The position numbers and the translations under genes were made by a program. Of a stretch of DNA of 64,000 nt, positions 25,947 through 35,104 are shown in pieces. The stretch comes from Anaerocolumna sp. AGMB13025. Its GTDB lineage: Bacteria > Bacillota > Clostridia > Lachnospirales > Lachnospiraceae. Location of the stretch: positions 6,692,501 through 6,756,500 of the forward strand of contig NZ_CP121445.1 in the NCBI RefSeq assembly GCF_029689925.1. Reading direction: 5' to 3'. The notes beneath the pieces were generated by a model. The model was given only the letters and a program-made list of their open reading frames with translations. It was not told the DNA's origin and made no database searches. The first letter of the stretch is position 1. Each line of letters starts with the position of its first letter.

Positions 25947-26714
25947 TTATTTGATTCCATACATTGTTTTTGCATTCTGTTCTGTGATGGAGATCACTTC
26001 TTCATAAGGAATACTTTTTAGTGCGGCGATTTCCTTAGCCACATAAATAAGATTCAGGGAAGAATTCCTTTTGCCCCGGTTCGGCTCCGGTGCCAGATAA
26101 GGGCAGTCTGTCTCTAGTATCAGCTGCTCAATGGGGGCATATTCCACTACTTCTTTTAGTTTTTTAGCGTTTTTAAAAGTGACCACGCCACCGATTCCTA
26201 GATAAAATCCCATATCCAGATAGTTTTTAGCCATTTCCTTTCCATAGGAAAAACAATGAATAACACCACCGGTTTCTTTCAGTCCTGCCGCTTTTATCAT
26301 ATCGTACGTATCTGCTGCCGCATCCCTGCTGTGAATAATTGCCGGAAGCTTTACTTCTAAAGCCAGCTCCATCTGCCTGTTAAACCATTCTTTCTGGATT
26401 TGCCGTTCTGGCGTATCCCAGTAATAATCAAGACCGATTTCACCAATTGCCACTACTTTTTTTAACAAGGCAGCTTCTTTTAACCATTTAAATTTTTCTT
26501 CGTCTAATTCAGCAGTTTCACTGGGATGGACTCCGACAGCTCCATATACAAAGGGAAACTGTTCCGTTAATTCCAGAGTCTTTTTTGTTGTATCTATACT
26601 TGCACCTACATTTACAACATATTCGATACCAGCCTCATACAGGCTGTTTAATAAACTTTCTCTATCTTCATCAAAAGCTTCATCATCATAATGAGCATGT
26701 GTTTCAAAAATCAT
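25947..26714 (-). CDS. TatD family metal-dependent hydrolase (nuclease)
   Basis: 255 aa from the ATG at 26714, which has GGAG 7 bases upstream; a longer frame reaches 26747 without a comparable site. Metal-site residues are visible: THAHYDD (H6, H8), GEIGLDYYWD, HSRDA, VIHCFSYG and ETDCPYLAPEPNRGKRN. This is the TatD signature set. The TIM-barrel enzyme is a 3'-5' DNase, and in some species it is also linked to RNA or D-tyrosyl processing. It is probably co-transcribed with ksgA. Confidence 0.93.
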   Translation of the reverse strand: MIFETHAHYDDEAFDEDRESLLNSLYEAGIEYVVNVGASIDTTKKTLELTEQFPFVYGAVGVHPSETAELDEEKFKWLKEAALLKKVVAIGEIGLDYYWDTPERQIQKEWFNRQMELALEVKLPAIIHSRDAAADTYDMIKAAGLKETGGVIHCFSYGKEMAKNYLDMGFYLGIGGVVTFKNAKKLKEVVEYAPIEQLILETDCPYLAPEPNRGKRNSSLNLIYVAKEIAALKSIPYEEVISITEQNAKTMYGIK

Positions 26715-26860
26715 GATAAACTCCAGTCCGTGTGCTTTAGCACACATCTAAATCAGGATGTTGTAAAACTGTTTTGGGTTTTCAACTTAATATCTTACTT
26801 TAGTTCATAATGTATTATAGTGATTTTCTGTTATTTTGTCTATGTTTTCTTATAAATAAT

Positions 26861-26947
26861 TCAAGTGCCGGAAGTCCTTGTAATATATCAGGTGAAATAT
26901 CGCTCTATATTTACCAAATATAATTCATAGGATTTTTCGGCACTTGA
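26861..26947 (-). terminator. Long hairpin between the kinase and tatD genes
   Basis: TCAAGTGCCGGAA pairs with TTTCGGCACTTGA across 87 bp, 86 bases downstream of the stop of the minus-strand kinase gene. The stem core GTGCCG recurs at 2460-2501. The rest of the 318-base gap (26715-27032) is AT-rich, with nothing else recognised. Confidence 0.5.
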
Positions 26948-27032
26948 TATGTACTTATATCAAATCATTCCGTAGCTGCTATTTTTCCAATTATGCAATT
27001 TAAGGGCGGCATAGGCAGATTATATTGTCCCC

Positions 27033-28364
27033 TTAGCAGAACTTAATTGTAACCACCCCACCAGAATCCCGGTTGCTCAGTACTAATTGTCCTGCATGGG
27101 TTTTTACTACCTGGGCTGCAAACCAAAGCCCAAGACCATTGTGTCCATCGGCGCTGCGGGCTGTCTCATTACGCCACAGGTACTCTGTTGCATGATGTAA
27201 TGCCGCCTTGCTAAAGCCAGGACCTTCATCACACACCGTGACTTGCCAGCCCCCGTCTATCATATTGCCTGCTAAATACACGTTTCCACCTGCCGGTGTA
27301 TGCTCGATGGCATTCTGCACCACATTACCCAGGGCACGTAGTAGATGACCTTTTTGAATGTTCGCAAACCCCTCCAGACCATTTTGGGTTTGCAGGCTAA
27401 CTCCCTTGGTTTCTGCAATGACCATTGTACTCTGACAAAGCTCGTCAAACACAGCTGGCAGGCCGATGTGTTCAAATGCCTCATCCCCACCGGCGGAGGC
27501 TTTCAGCAGGCTTGCAACATACTGTTTTGCCCGGTCATTGCTTGCCATAATCGTTTCTACCATTTTACGGCTGCTCTCAGACAGATCCTCATCCAGCAGA
27601 AGTTCGGCATTGCCCCCCACCAGAGTGAGGGGGGTTTTTAAATCATGTGCAAGTGCTGCTATTTCTGCCTCCCGTTGCTGCTGTGTCGCCCACTGAGAGG
27701 ACAAGGAGTTGTATAATTCCTCCCGCATATGCTCCATAGCACCAAGGGCCTGGTCATACTCCCTTATGCCCGCATAGGGAATTACAAAATCCAACTCCTG
27801 TGCGCCTACCTTCTCACTCACATCCCCAAACAACTTTAACTTGGCCGAGAGATGCTGCCCAAGCCACAGGATATTAAACACCAGGCAAAGCACCAAGGCT
27901 GCGCCAAAAGTAGACAGCCACAGGTATTCAAAGGGAGGCAGCAGGTGGCGCAGCACCGGATTGACAAACTCTGCCCTGTATTCCCAGTGAAAGATTACAG
28001 TGCTTCCATCTGAATAGGTATGTCTGGCAACATGTATATCGTAAGCATCTTCCTGTAAAAACCCGGTCAGGACCTTAAGTTTTTTTCCCTCTACGTTACT
28101 CTTAAGCACCTCGCCGTTTCGGTCAAACAAAGCGTACTCCGCCAGGAAATCATCACCAGGAGAAACAAAAGTTTTTGGATCTTTGGAAAGTATTTGCTCC
28201 ACTTGTAGGTTGGAGACATATCCCCGGTATATAATACCACTCCTTTGAAACTGCCCAAAGCAGGAAGTCCATAACAGGTAGCATAACAGCATACAGCCAA
28301 ACATTACAATGGCAAAACGCAAAAGCACAAAGGATAGGCTTACAGAACGCTGTCTTTTCTCCAT
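27033..28364 (-). CDS. Sensor histidine kinase (lantibiotic-response type, inferred)
   Basis: 443 aa. Membrane helices at about 11-33 and 146-168 enclose an extracellular domain of about 110 residues. The HisKA motif is ALAHDLKTPLTLVGG with H240. The ATPase domain has N box VVQNAIEHTPAG, G1 VCDEGPGFS and G2 GHNGLGLWFAAQ. It overlaps the response regulator by 25 bases. The DLKTPLT form and the adjoining LanFEG-type ABC genes suggest a cell-envelope or lantibiotic sensor such as CprK or NisK. The gene is visibly richer in GC than the ABC genes it accompanies. Confidence 0.92.
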   Translation of the reverse strand: MEKRQRSVSLSFVLLRFAIVMFGCMLLCYLLWTSCFGQFQRSGIIYRGYVSNLQVEQILSKDPKTFVSPGDDFLAEYALFDRNGEVLKSNVEGKKLKVLTGFLQEDAYDIHVARHTYSDGSTVIFHWEYRAEFVNPVLRHLLPPFEYLWLSTFGAALVLCLVFNILWLGQHLSAKLKLFGDVSEKVGAQELDFVIPYAGIREYDQALGAMEHMREELYNSLSSQWATQQQREAEIAALAHDLKTPLTLVGGNAELLLDEDLSESSRKMVETIMASNDRAKQYVASLLKASAGGDEAFEHIGLPAVFDELCQSTMVIAETKGVSLQTQNGLEGFANIQKGHLLRALGNVVQNAIEHTPAGGNVYLAGNMIDGGWQVTVCDEGPGFSKAALHHATEYLWRNETARSADGHNGLGLWFAAQVVKTHAGQLVLSNRDSGGVVTIKFC

Positions 28365-29014
28365 TTATATCCCACCCCCCAAACAGTTTCTATTGGACTT
28401 AGACCGACGACTTTTAACTTGATGCGGATATTTTTAATGTGCTCTGCAAGTACCGACGAATCGCCTTCCGCGTCGTAACCGAAAACCGCTTCATATAATT
28501 GTTCTTTCGTAAATACCTGTCCGGCATGCAAAGCCAGGTGCTCACAAATGGCGTATTCACCCTTTGTAAAGGATAGGGTATGTTCGCCTGCGATTACCTC
28601 TTTTGCCAGCATATCAAAACGAACACCGCCTCGGCTTAAGGTTCGGGTCGGCTGGCGTACCTCCCTCCGCAGATGTGCATTAACCCGTGCGCGAAGTTCT
28701 GCAACACTAAATGGCTTTTTTATGTAATCATCAGCACCCAGACCGAACCCCTGTACAAGGGCAGCGTCTTCTGCCTTAGCGGTTAAGAACAATATAGGGC
28801 AATCCACTTCGGCACGGATCCGGCTGCAAAGGGAAAAGCCATCCTCGCCGGGCATCATCACATCCAACAGTAAAAGATCGTACATCTGGCACCGGGTGGG
28901 CAACACCGTTTTAGCATCCGCTTCGATATCTACCAGGTGACTGTCCTTTCTCAAAGCAGCACGTACCAGATTCAGCATATCAAGGTCATCATCAACCACT
29001 AAAACTTTCGACAT
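28340..29014 (-). CDS. OmpR-family response regulator of the ABC module
   Basis: 224 aa from the ATG at 29014, seven bases after GGAGG; a TTG at 29020 is in frame but less likely. The receiver has VDDD (7-10), phospho-acceptor D51 (LLLDVMMPGEDGF) and KKPFSV. The winged helix has FTKEQLYEAVFGYDAEGD and ends in ETVWGVGYKWRK. It probably activates the neighbouring ABC operon in response to the kinase encoded after it. It overlaps that kinase by 25 bases. Confidence 0.93.
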   Translation of the reverse strand: MSKVLVVDDDLDMLNLVRAALRKDSHLVDIEADAKTVLPTRCQMYDLLLLDVMMPGEDGFSLCSRIRAEVDCPILFLTAKAEDAALVQGFGLGADDYIKKPFSVAELRARVNAHLRREVRQPTRTLSRGGVRFDMLAKEVIAGEHTLSFTKGEYAICEHLALHAGQVFTKEQLYEAVFGYDAEGDSSVLAEHIKNIRIKLKVVGLSPIETVWGVGYKWRKDSVL

Positions 29015-29082
29015 AGTCAATCCTCCTTGTTTTTTCGAAGAAAAAATGCGACTGCCTTTAGGAGCAGAGGATTTTCCTCCTA

Positions 29083-29814
29083 CTACTCTTGAATCACTTT
29101 ACCTTCCCATCTACTATACCACAGTATGGATAAAACCAAAACAATCGATGTTGTTGTAATCAGTGAAATGATTCCATAAAAAACTGGTACGCTTGAAAAG
29201 TCAAAGTGGTTTTCCAAAAACCGGACCCCCCATTCCCAGGGAATGACCGGCCAGATTTTATCGCCAATCGCATTTTCAAAATAACCTGCTAATATCGTTC
29301 CACCTATCCCCAAGAGAATCGAGATACTAAAACCAAACCGAAAAGAAATCGGTATGTGTATTAAATATAAAAATAAGCTGCTGGATATGAATATTACGAA
29401 TATGGCAAGATAGGAACCGAAGTGTTCCAGGCCAAGATTCAGGATCCAATTCACTCCAATATAGAAACACAATTCATATAATATTATATTTATAGCTGAA
29501 AGAAACAGTAAAAAAAGCAGTTTCCCCAGATATACACTTCTTCGCGACGCTACTAATCCCAGAGCATTTTGAATCCCGACTATATTCTTGTCCAAATGAA
29601 TGAAAATTGGTACAACAATACTAACAAAAACAGGGTAACCTATTTGTAATATTACAAAAAACATCCGCACATCAGAAATAATATGATATCCGCCAGTAGC
29701 ATAATACGCTAAAAATAATGCCGTTAACACTATGGGTGGTACTATATGCAGAAAGATAATTGGTGTTCGTCTGATTTTGGTAAAATTAGAAAGAAACTCT
29801 CTTGTAATAATCAT
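29083..29814 (-). CDS. ABC transporter permease, lantibiotic-immunity MutG/LanG-like
   Basis: 243 aa, six predicted membrane helices, no signal peptide. The N-terminus (ITREFLSNFTKIRRTPIIFLHIVPP) resembles the second permease of lantibiotic-immunity exporters. Its start codon overlaps the stop of the previous permease (TAATG), so the products are made together. With the ATPase encoded upstream it should expel membrane-active peptides from the cell surface. Family placement rests on gene order and hydropathy. Confidence 0.8.
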   Translation of the reverse strand: MIITREFLSNFTKIRRTPIIFLHIVPPIVLTALFLAYYATGGYHIISDVRMFFVILQIGYPVFVSIVVPIFIHLDKNIVGIQNALGLVASRRSVYLGKLLFLLFLSAINIILYELCFYIGVNWILNLGLEHFGSYLAIFVIFISSSLFLYLIHIPISFRFGFSISILLGIGGTILAGYFENAIGDKIWPVIPWEWGVRFLENHFDFSSVPVFYGIISLITTTSIVLVLSILWYSRWEGKVIQE

Positions 29815-30572
29815 TAGCGGTACACCTGCCTTTTGAACCAGCGCGAAAATATCTCTAAAAGAACTAGCATTGTAAGCACAGATACCAATATCAGTAACAA
29901 ACTTTTCCCTAAACTTAAAATTAATCTTGAATTTGCTTGAACTAATAACCCGTTTGGCAGAACCCCAAACAATGTAATCATAAGCCTCCCAGACCAGCTA
30001 TAGGGGAAAAACCAAAACAACGGCGTCAAGGAAAAAAACAAACCACCTATGGCACTGGCAAGAAAATTTATAATCACAGAACCAGTAAATCCTATCTTTT
30101 GATCTAAAAACAAACAAAAAGGAATCTGCCATAATAAAGAGAGCCACAATAATACGTATCCGAAAACATAATATCCGGTATGGCCAATTGCAACTGAAAT
30201 ACCTGACGATATGATTTCAGCAATAACCGTGATAACCGATAGCACGAATGATATAATTAATAGATTAAGGGTAATTAGTAATGTTTTAGAAATAAATGTC
30301 TTCTTTAAGTCAATCGGCAAACTATAAAGAGTTCGGTATTTGTGTTTCATATCCTTATTATTCACTAAATGACATAAAATCACAACACCCAAAGCTGCAA
30401 TAGGCATACACCAATTGCAAACAAGGGAACTTGAAAAACCACCTAAACCAATGCCGACAAATATAAATACCATGGATATTAAAATTAAAGCTGCCGGAAT
30501 AAATAGAATGAGCTTTCTGAATAGGGAGCGTTTAAATTTCAGGTTTTCTGCTTTTAAATAGGTAAGCAACAT
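29814..30572 (-). CDS. ABC transporter permease, lantibiotic-immunity MutE/LanE-like
   Basis: 252 aa, six predicted membrane helices. The opening LLTYLKAENLKFKRSLFRKL is typical of the LanE/BcrB group. It is coupled by TAATG overlaps to both the ATPase gene before it and the LanG-like permease after it. The sequence is AT-rich, unlike the two-component genes downstream. Confidence 0.82.
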   Translation of the reverse strand: MLLTYLKAENLKFKRSLFRKLILFIPAALILISMVFIFVGIGLGGFSSSLVCNWCMPIAALGVVILCHLVNNKDMKHKYRTLYSLPIDLKKTFISKTLLITLNLLIISFVLSVITVIAEIISSGISVAIGHTGYYVFGYVLLWLSLLWQIPFCLFLDQKIGFTGSVIINFLASAIGGLFFSLTPLFWFFPYSWSGRLMITLFGVLPNGLLVQANSRLILSLGKSLLLILVSVLTMLVLLEIFSRWFKRQVYR

Positions 30573-31273
30573 TAGGAAACACGCTCCTTTCTGACAATAT
30601 CCATAAACAGCTGTTCCAAATTTTCATTTGCATCAATTTTATCTTGATATAAAAGGGATCCATTGTATATAATTCCTATGTCATCGACAACTTGCTGTAC
30701 TTCGCTTAATATATGACTTGATATAATTACTGAAATTCCAGAGTCTGCAAAGGTTTTAATCATACTTCTTAATTCTTCAATGCCAAATGGATCTAACCCA
30801 TTGGTAGGTTCATCTAAGATTAATAATTGGGGGTTGTTTAGCAGTGCTAATGCAATACCCAGCCTCTGTTTCATTCCCAATGAAAACTCTGCTGTCTTTT
30901 TATTTTTCGTATTCATTAAGTCCATTTTTTGAAGAACATCTATCCATTTATCTTCTGAAATCCCCATAAGTGTCCCTCGCACTTTTATATTTTCGTAGGC
31001 TGTTAAATTCTCATATAGTGGAGGTGATTCGATTAATGAACCAATATTTATTAAATCTTTCCTGGTCCAAGAATGATTGTTGAATAGTATCTGTCCGGAG
31101 GTCGGTCTGATAATTCCTGTAATCATCTTTAATAATGTTGATTTGCCGGCACCATTAGGTCCTAATAGACCGTAGACAGAATTTTTTCTTACTGACATAG
31201 ATAATTCTTTTATTGCATATGTCTTTTTAAATTTTTTAGAAATATTATTGGTTTTTATTATGTACTCATTCAT
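30572..31273 (-). CDS. ABC transporter ATPase, lantibiotic-immunity (LanF/BcrA) type
   Basis: 233 aa from the ATG at 31273, eight bases after GGAGG; the frame extends to 31288 without a better site. Walker A is GPNGAGKST (38-46), the signature is FSLGMKQRLGIA and Walker B is LLILDEPTNGLDP, followed by the H-loop SSHILSE. The segment GSLIESPPLYENLTAYENI is characteristic of the bacitracin/lantibiotic-resistance group. It is the first gene of a five-gene module (ATPase, two permeases, regulator, kinase) laid out like cprABC-type systems. Confidence 0.9.
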   Translation of the reverse strand: MNEYIIKTNNISKKFKKTYAIKELSMSVRKNSVYGLLGPNGAGKSTLLKMITGIIRPTSGQILFNNHSWTRKDLINIGSLIESPPLYENLTAYENIKVRGTLMGISEDKWIDVLQKMDLMNTKNKKTAEFSLGMKQRLGIALALLNNPQLLILDEPTNGLDPFGIEELRSMIKTFADSGISVIISSHILSEVQQVVDDIGIIYNGSLLYQDKIDANENLEQLFMDIVRKERVS

Positions 31274-31604
31274 TATAACTTCCTCCATTTCCTATTAAAC
31301 CCATTGCTAAACCCAGTGTATTTAGCAAGTTCATTTGGGATACTGATACAAAGTAAAACCTTTTTAATTATTTCTGCTATGTTATCAATAATTTTTAAAG
31401 ATTTTATAAAGAAACAGGTGCATACATAAAGTTTTATTCCGGTCAGCCGCTTGGAACCATTCTTTTAATTATCTTTTTTATCATATAAAATATGGCTTCC
31501 ATACTTATTATTACTAGTATTAATTCTTTCGCGGATGACAAACTAATTTTGAGAAATTCTATATTTTTAAAATTTCTTAATTTGAAACGGAAAGGAGTTT
31601 TTAT
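31274..31604. other. Divergent intergenic region, nothing firm
   Basis: AT-rich 331-base gap between the ABC module and cotJABC. It contains both ribosome binding sites. A CATACTTA at 31500 hints at a sporulation sigma-E -10, but the matching -35 is badly spaced. No other structure was seen. Confidence 0.5.
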
Positions 31605-31850
31605 ATGGGTATAAATATAGTTCAGGCTGATCTTAATATAGCTCCAAAAGATTGTTCCCAGTCAGGTATTAAATCTCTTCCCTGTGACACCGGCGAAAGG
31701 AATTCTTTGTATACACCCTCACTTGGTATGGCATATGTTCCCATGCAGCAATATAAGGAACTGTATGATGCGGATTATGCATTGCAGGTGGGTACTATTT
31801 TTAAAGAATTGGATTTACCTTTTTACGGAATAGGAGGTACTCTTTTATGA
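31605..31850 (+). CDS. cotJA: Spore coat-associated protein CotJA
   Basis: 81 aa. The C-terminal half (LGMAYVPMQQYKELYDADYALQVGTIFKELDLPF) is the CotJA signature, needed for assembly of CotJC into the coat. A GGAAAGGAG site precedes the ATG. The stop overlaps cotJB by 4 bases (ATGA). Expression in the mother cell under sigma-E is expected from the Bacillus operon. Confidence 0.92.
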   Translation: MGINIVQADLNIAPKDCSQSGIKSLPCDTGERNSLYTPSLGMAYVPMQQYKELYDADYALQVGTIFKELDLPFYGIGGTLL

Positions 31851-32101
31851 ATCAGGATAAATGTAACTCCATGAAGAATTTACAGGCGGTCAGCTTTGTT
31901 TTGGATGACTTAAGATTGTTTTTAGATACCCATCCCTTTGAAGCAGAAGCCCTGAATAACTATGAGAACTATAAGAAACAGCGTAAACAAGCCCTGGAGG
32001 ATTATGAGAAAAACTTCGGACCGATACTTTGTTACTGTGTGAAGGAAGATAAACAATGGACCTGGGTAGACAGCCCATGGCCCTGGGAAGGTGAGGTGTA
32101 A
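31847..32101 (+). CDS. cotJB: Spore coat protein CotJB
   Basis: 84 aa with the family features AVSFVLDDLRLFLDTHPFEAEAL and the aromatic end WTWVDSPWPWEGEV. It is the small middle protein of the cotJABC operon, overlapping cotJA by 4 bases with a GGAGGT site inside the cotJA end. It lies 3 bases before cotJC. Confidence 0.93.
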   Translation: MNQDKCNSMKNLQAVSFVLDDLRLFLDTHPFEAEALNNYENYKKQRKQALEDYEKNFGPILCYCVKEDKQWTWVDSPWPWEGEV

Positions 32102-32104
32102 GAT

Positions 32105-32716
32105 ATGTGGACTTATGAAAGACGGCTTCAGTTTCCGGTAAATATTACGAAACCAAATCCAAAAATGGCTCAGCTTATTATCAGCCAGTTTGGCGGACCT
32201 GACGGAGAATTGGCAGCCTCCATGCGGTATCTCTCACAAAGATATTCTATGCCTTATAAAGAAGTCGCCGGATTATTAACAGATATAGGTACGGAGGAAC
32301 TGGCCCATATGGAAATTATCAGTGCCATCGTATATCAGTTAACAAAAAATTTAAGCCTGGAGGAAATCAAAACCGGGGGATTTGATGCCTATTATATCGA
32401 TCATACCACCGCACTCTGGCCTCAGGCCGCCGGTGGTATTCCTTTTAATTCCTGTTTTTTTCAGTCAAAGGGAGATGCCCTGACAGATCTTACAGAAGAC
32501 CTGGCGGCAGAACAGAAAGCACGTACCACTTATGATAATATTCTAAGGCTTATTACGGATCCTGAAATAGTAGATCCCATCCGGTTTTTAAGAGAGCGGG
32601 AAGTCATCCATTTTCAACGTTTTGGTGAGGCTTTAGTAAGGGTTCAGGACAGGCTGGATTCCAAGAACTTTTATGCTATAAATGCAGAGCTTGATAAACC
32701 CTTGATAAAGCAGTAA
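32105..32716 (+). CDS. cotJC: Spore coat protein CotJC, manganese-catalase family
   Basis: 203 aa. It belongs to the di-manganese catalase family: GGPDGELAASMRYLSQRYSMP and GTEELAHMEIISAIVYQL hold the metal-binding Glu and His residues, and EREVIHFQRFGEAL provides the later pair. In the spore it is a coat component, possibly active against peroxide. It ends before a hairpin with arms CCTGTCATCAC (32733) and GGTGACAGG (32792). Confidence 0.94.
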   Translation: MWTYERRLQFPVNITKPNPKMAQLIISQFGGPDGELAASMRYLSQRYSMPYKEVAGLLTDIGTEELAHMEIISAIVYQLTKNLSLEEIKTGGFDAYYIDHTTALWPQAAGGIPFNSCFFQSKGDALTDLTEDLAAEQKARTTYDNILRLITDPEIVDPIRFLREREVIHFQRFGEALVRVQDRLDSKNFYAINAELDKPLIKQ

Positions 32717-32731
32717 TTAAAAAATTTAAAA

Positions 32732-32800
32732 ACCTGTCATCACATTATATTTTGAATTCTTCTTTAATATAAGATTTAGCAATATATTTTTGGTGACAGG
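32732..32800 (+). terminator. Hairpin after cotJC
   Basis: ACCTGTCATCAC (from 32732) pairs with GGTGACAGGCT (from 32792) across an AT-rich loop, 16 bases after the cotJC stop. The U-run is weak, so termination is likely but unproven. Confidence 0.45.
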
Positions 32801-32987
32801 CTATTTACATAATAAGGTTTCAATAAAAGCCTATGAAAAAAATGATGGCTTATCCGTGTGGTGGAGTCAACAAGATTGGAATATCGTTTATAATGGACAT
32901 AACTCAGAAGTATTACAGAATTTTGCTACAGCGTTTTCAAATACAGATTTAACGGTTGCAGATACCGGAGATATAATAATAAGATAA
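32790..32987 (+). pseudogene. Possible 65-aa ORF or gene remnant between cotJC and metG
   Basis: An open frame starts at TTG 32790, with no ribosome binding site and with the start inside the cotJC hairpin. The peptide is not low-complexity (GLSVWWSQQDWNIVYNG, ending TVADTGDIIIR), and the frame stays open back to 32730. It could be the tail of a decayed gene. No family was recognised. Confidence 0.25.
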
Positions 32988-33031
32988 TTATTCCTTAGCT
33001 AAGTAAAATACATAAAATTAGTAAATGTTAA

Positions 33032-33093
33032 AACTAAAATCCCGTAGTTCCGCAAAAGATGATTTTGACTTTACGGAGCTACGGGATTTTAGT
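33032..33093 (-). terminator. Terminator of metG
   Basis: ACTAAAATCCCGTAGCTCCG and CGGAACTACGGGATTTTAGT (minus strand) form a near-perfect 20-bp stem, starting 14 bases after the metG stop and followed by T-rich sequence. It can work in both directions. Confidence 0.8.
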
Positions 33094-33106
33094 TACTAAA
33101 TTTAAA

Positions 33107-35089
33107 TTAACAGATTTCAGCACCAGCAGGCATTTTCTTCTCAGGAATCATAAGGGCTAATTCCCCGTTCTCATCCTCCGCGCATAATAACATACCTTCG
33201 GATAAAACTCCTGCTAATTTGGCGGGTTTTAAGTTTACTAAAACCATAACCTTCTTACCCACCATCTCTTCTGCTGAATAATGGGCTTTAATCCCGGATA
33301 CGATTTGTTTAACCTGGCTTCCGATTTTAACCTGGGAGCATAAAAGCTTTTTAGATTTGGGTACTTCTTCACAGGCAATGATTTCACCTACCTGGAACTG
33401 CAGTTTCATAAAATCATCATACGTGATTTCGTCTTTGGCGGGAATATCAATAACCGCTTCGTCAGTCCTGGCTGGTTCACTGCCAGCTTCCAACGCACCG
33501 CTTTCTTTAGTTTCTGCTGCCTTTTTTGCTTCTACTTTCTCTAATACTTCTTTTAAATCTAAACGTGCAAATAAGATTTCAGGGGTTTTCGTAACCACCG
33601 TGCCAGAGGGGTATACTCCGTAAGTGCTTAATTCATCAATGGTTCTTCCCTTGGTATTTAACTGGGCAAAGATTTTAGCGGAAGTTTCCGGCATAAAGGA
33701 TTCTAAGAGGCTCGCACCAATACAGATACTTTCTACCAGGTTATATAACACGGTTTCCAGTCTGCCTTTTTTCTCTTCGTCCTTCGCTAACACCCAAGGC
33801 ATAGTCTCATCAATATATTTATTGCAGCGTTTAAATAATGTAAAGATCTCTGTCAGGGCATCTGCCACTCTTAACTGTTCCATTTTAGCAACAACTTTTT
33901 CCGGGGTTTTAAGGGCAAGCTGTATCAATTCTTCATCTACGGTTTCTTTGACACCGGCATTGCTTACAATACCGTCAAAATACTTATTTGACATGGAGAT
34001 GGTTCTGTTCACCAGGTTGCCTAAGGTATTGGCAAGTTCCGAATTCATTCTCTCCACCATAAGTTCCCAGGTAATGACACCGTCATTATCAAATGGCATT
34101 TCATGAAGCACAAAGTAACGCACCGCATCTACGCCAAAAAATTCTACCAGCTCATCGGCATACAGTACATTTCCCTTGGATTTACTCATTTTGCCTTCGC
34201 CCTGTAACAGCCAGGGATGACCAAATACCTGCCCTGGCAGGGGAACTTCAAGAGCCATTAACATAATTGGCCAGTATATGGTATGGAAACGTAAAATATC
34301 CTTACCGATTAGATGCAAATCAGCCGGCCAGAACTTTTTATATAAGTCACCGTGATTACCATCCACATCATAACCTAAGCCGGTAATATAGTTGCTTAAG
34401 GCATCCAGCCACACATATACTACATGTTTGTCGTCAAAATCCACAGGAATGCCCCATTTAAAGGAGGTTCTGGAAACACAGAGATCCTGAAGCCCCGGGA
34501 TAAGGAAATTGTTCATCATTTCATTTTTTCTGGACTCCGGCTGGATAAACTCCGGGTGGGTATTGATGTGTTCAATCAAACGATCGGTATAATTGCTTAA
34601 TTTAAGAAAATAAGCTTCTTCTTTCGCAGGCTGTACTTCTCTGCCGCAATCCGGACATTTGCCATCTACTAACTGAGAGGCGGTAAAGAAGGACTCGCAA
34701 GGGGTACAATACATTCCTTCATAATGCCCTTTATAGATATCTCCTTTTTCATATAGCTTCTTAAATATCTTCTGAACCTGTTTTTCATGATATTCATCCG
34801 TGGTACGGACAAATTTATCATATGAGGTGTTCATGATATCCCAGATATCTTTGATCTGCCCTGCTACGTTATCTACATATTCCTTTGGGGTAATTCCTGC
34901 CTCGGAGGCTTTATTCTCAATCTTCTGTCCGTGTTCGTCCGTTCCGGTCTGGAAAAACACCTCATAGCCCTGCTGCCTTTTAAATCTTGCAATACTGTCT
35001 GCTAACACAATTTCATAACTGTTTCCGATATGAGGCTTTCCGGAAGTATATGCTATTGCTGTTGTAATGTAATATGGTTTTTTGCTCAT
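33107..35089 (-). CDS. metG: Methionyl-tRNA synthetase with C-terminal tRNA-binding domain
   Basis: 660 aa. The HIGH motif is in TSGKPHIGNSYEI near the N-terminus, the zinc knuckle is CTPCES..GKCPDCGRE (about 127-150), and KMSKSKGNV lies near residue 300. The tail (about 555-660, FQVGEIIACEEVPKSKKLL) is the Trbp111/EMAP-like tRNA-binding domain. It charges tRNA-Met. A GGAGGGATCAT leader fixes the ATG. The gene is under a T-box riboswitch. Confidence 0.97.
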   Translation of the reverse strand: MSKKPYYITTAIAYTSGKPHIGNSYEIVLADSIARFKRQQGYEVFFQTGTDEHGQKIENKASEAGITPKEYVDNVAGQIKDIWDIMNTSYDKFVRTTDEYHEKQVQKIFKKLYEKGDIYKGHYEGMYCTPCESFFTASQLVDGKCPDCGREVQPAKEEAYFLKLSNYTDRLIEHINTHPEFIQPESRKNEMMNNFLIPGLQDLCVSRTSFKWGIPVDFDDKHVVYVWLDALSNYITGLGYDVDGNHGDLYKKFWPADLHLIGKDILRFHTIYWPIMLMALEVPLPGQVFGHPWLLQGEGKMSKSKGNVLYADELVEFFGVDAVRYFVLHEMPFDNDGVITWELMVERMNSELANTLGNLVNRTISMSNKYFDGIVSNAGVKETVDEELIQLALKTPEKVVAKMEQLRVADALTEIFTLFKRCNKYIDETMPWVLAKDEEKKGRLETVLYNLVESICIGASLLESFMPETSAKIFAQLNTKGRTIDELSTYGVYPSGTVVTKTPEILFARLDLKEVLEKVEAKKAAETKESGALEAGSEPARTDEAVIDIPAKDEITYDDFMKLQFQVGEIIACEEVPKSKKLLCSQVKIGSQVKQIVSGIKAHYSAEEMVGKKVMVLVNLKPAKLAGVLSEGMLLCAEDENGELALMIPEKKMPAGAEIC

Positions 35090-35104
35090 ATGATCCCTCC
35101 TAAA

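Noticed and set aside
31481-31507. Sigma-E promoter for cotJABC (TCATATA and CATACTTA)
   Set aside because: The gap between the two boxes is 12 bases, shorter than the usual spacing, and the site is about 100 bases from the start codon.
27033-32716. Lantibiotic biosynthesis cluster
   Set aside because: No precursor peptide, dehydratase or cyclase gene is present; only immunity-type transport and sensing genes occur.
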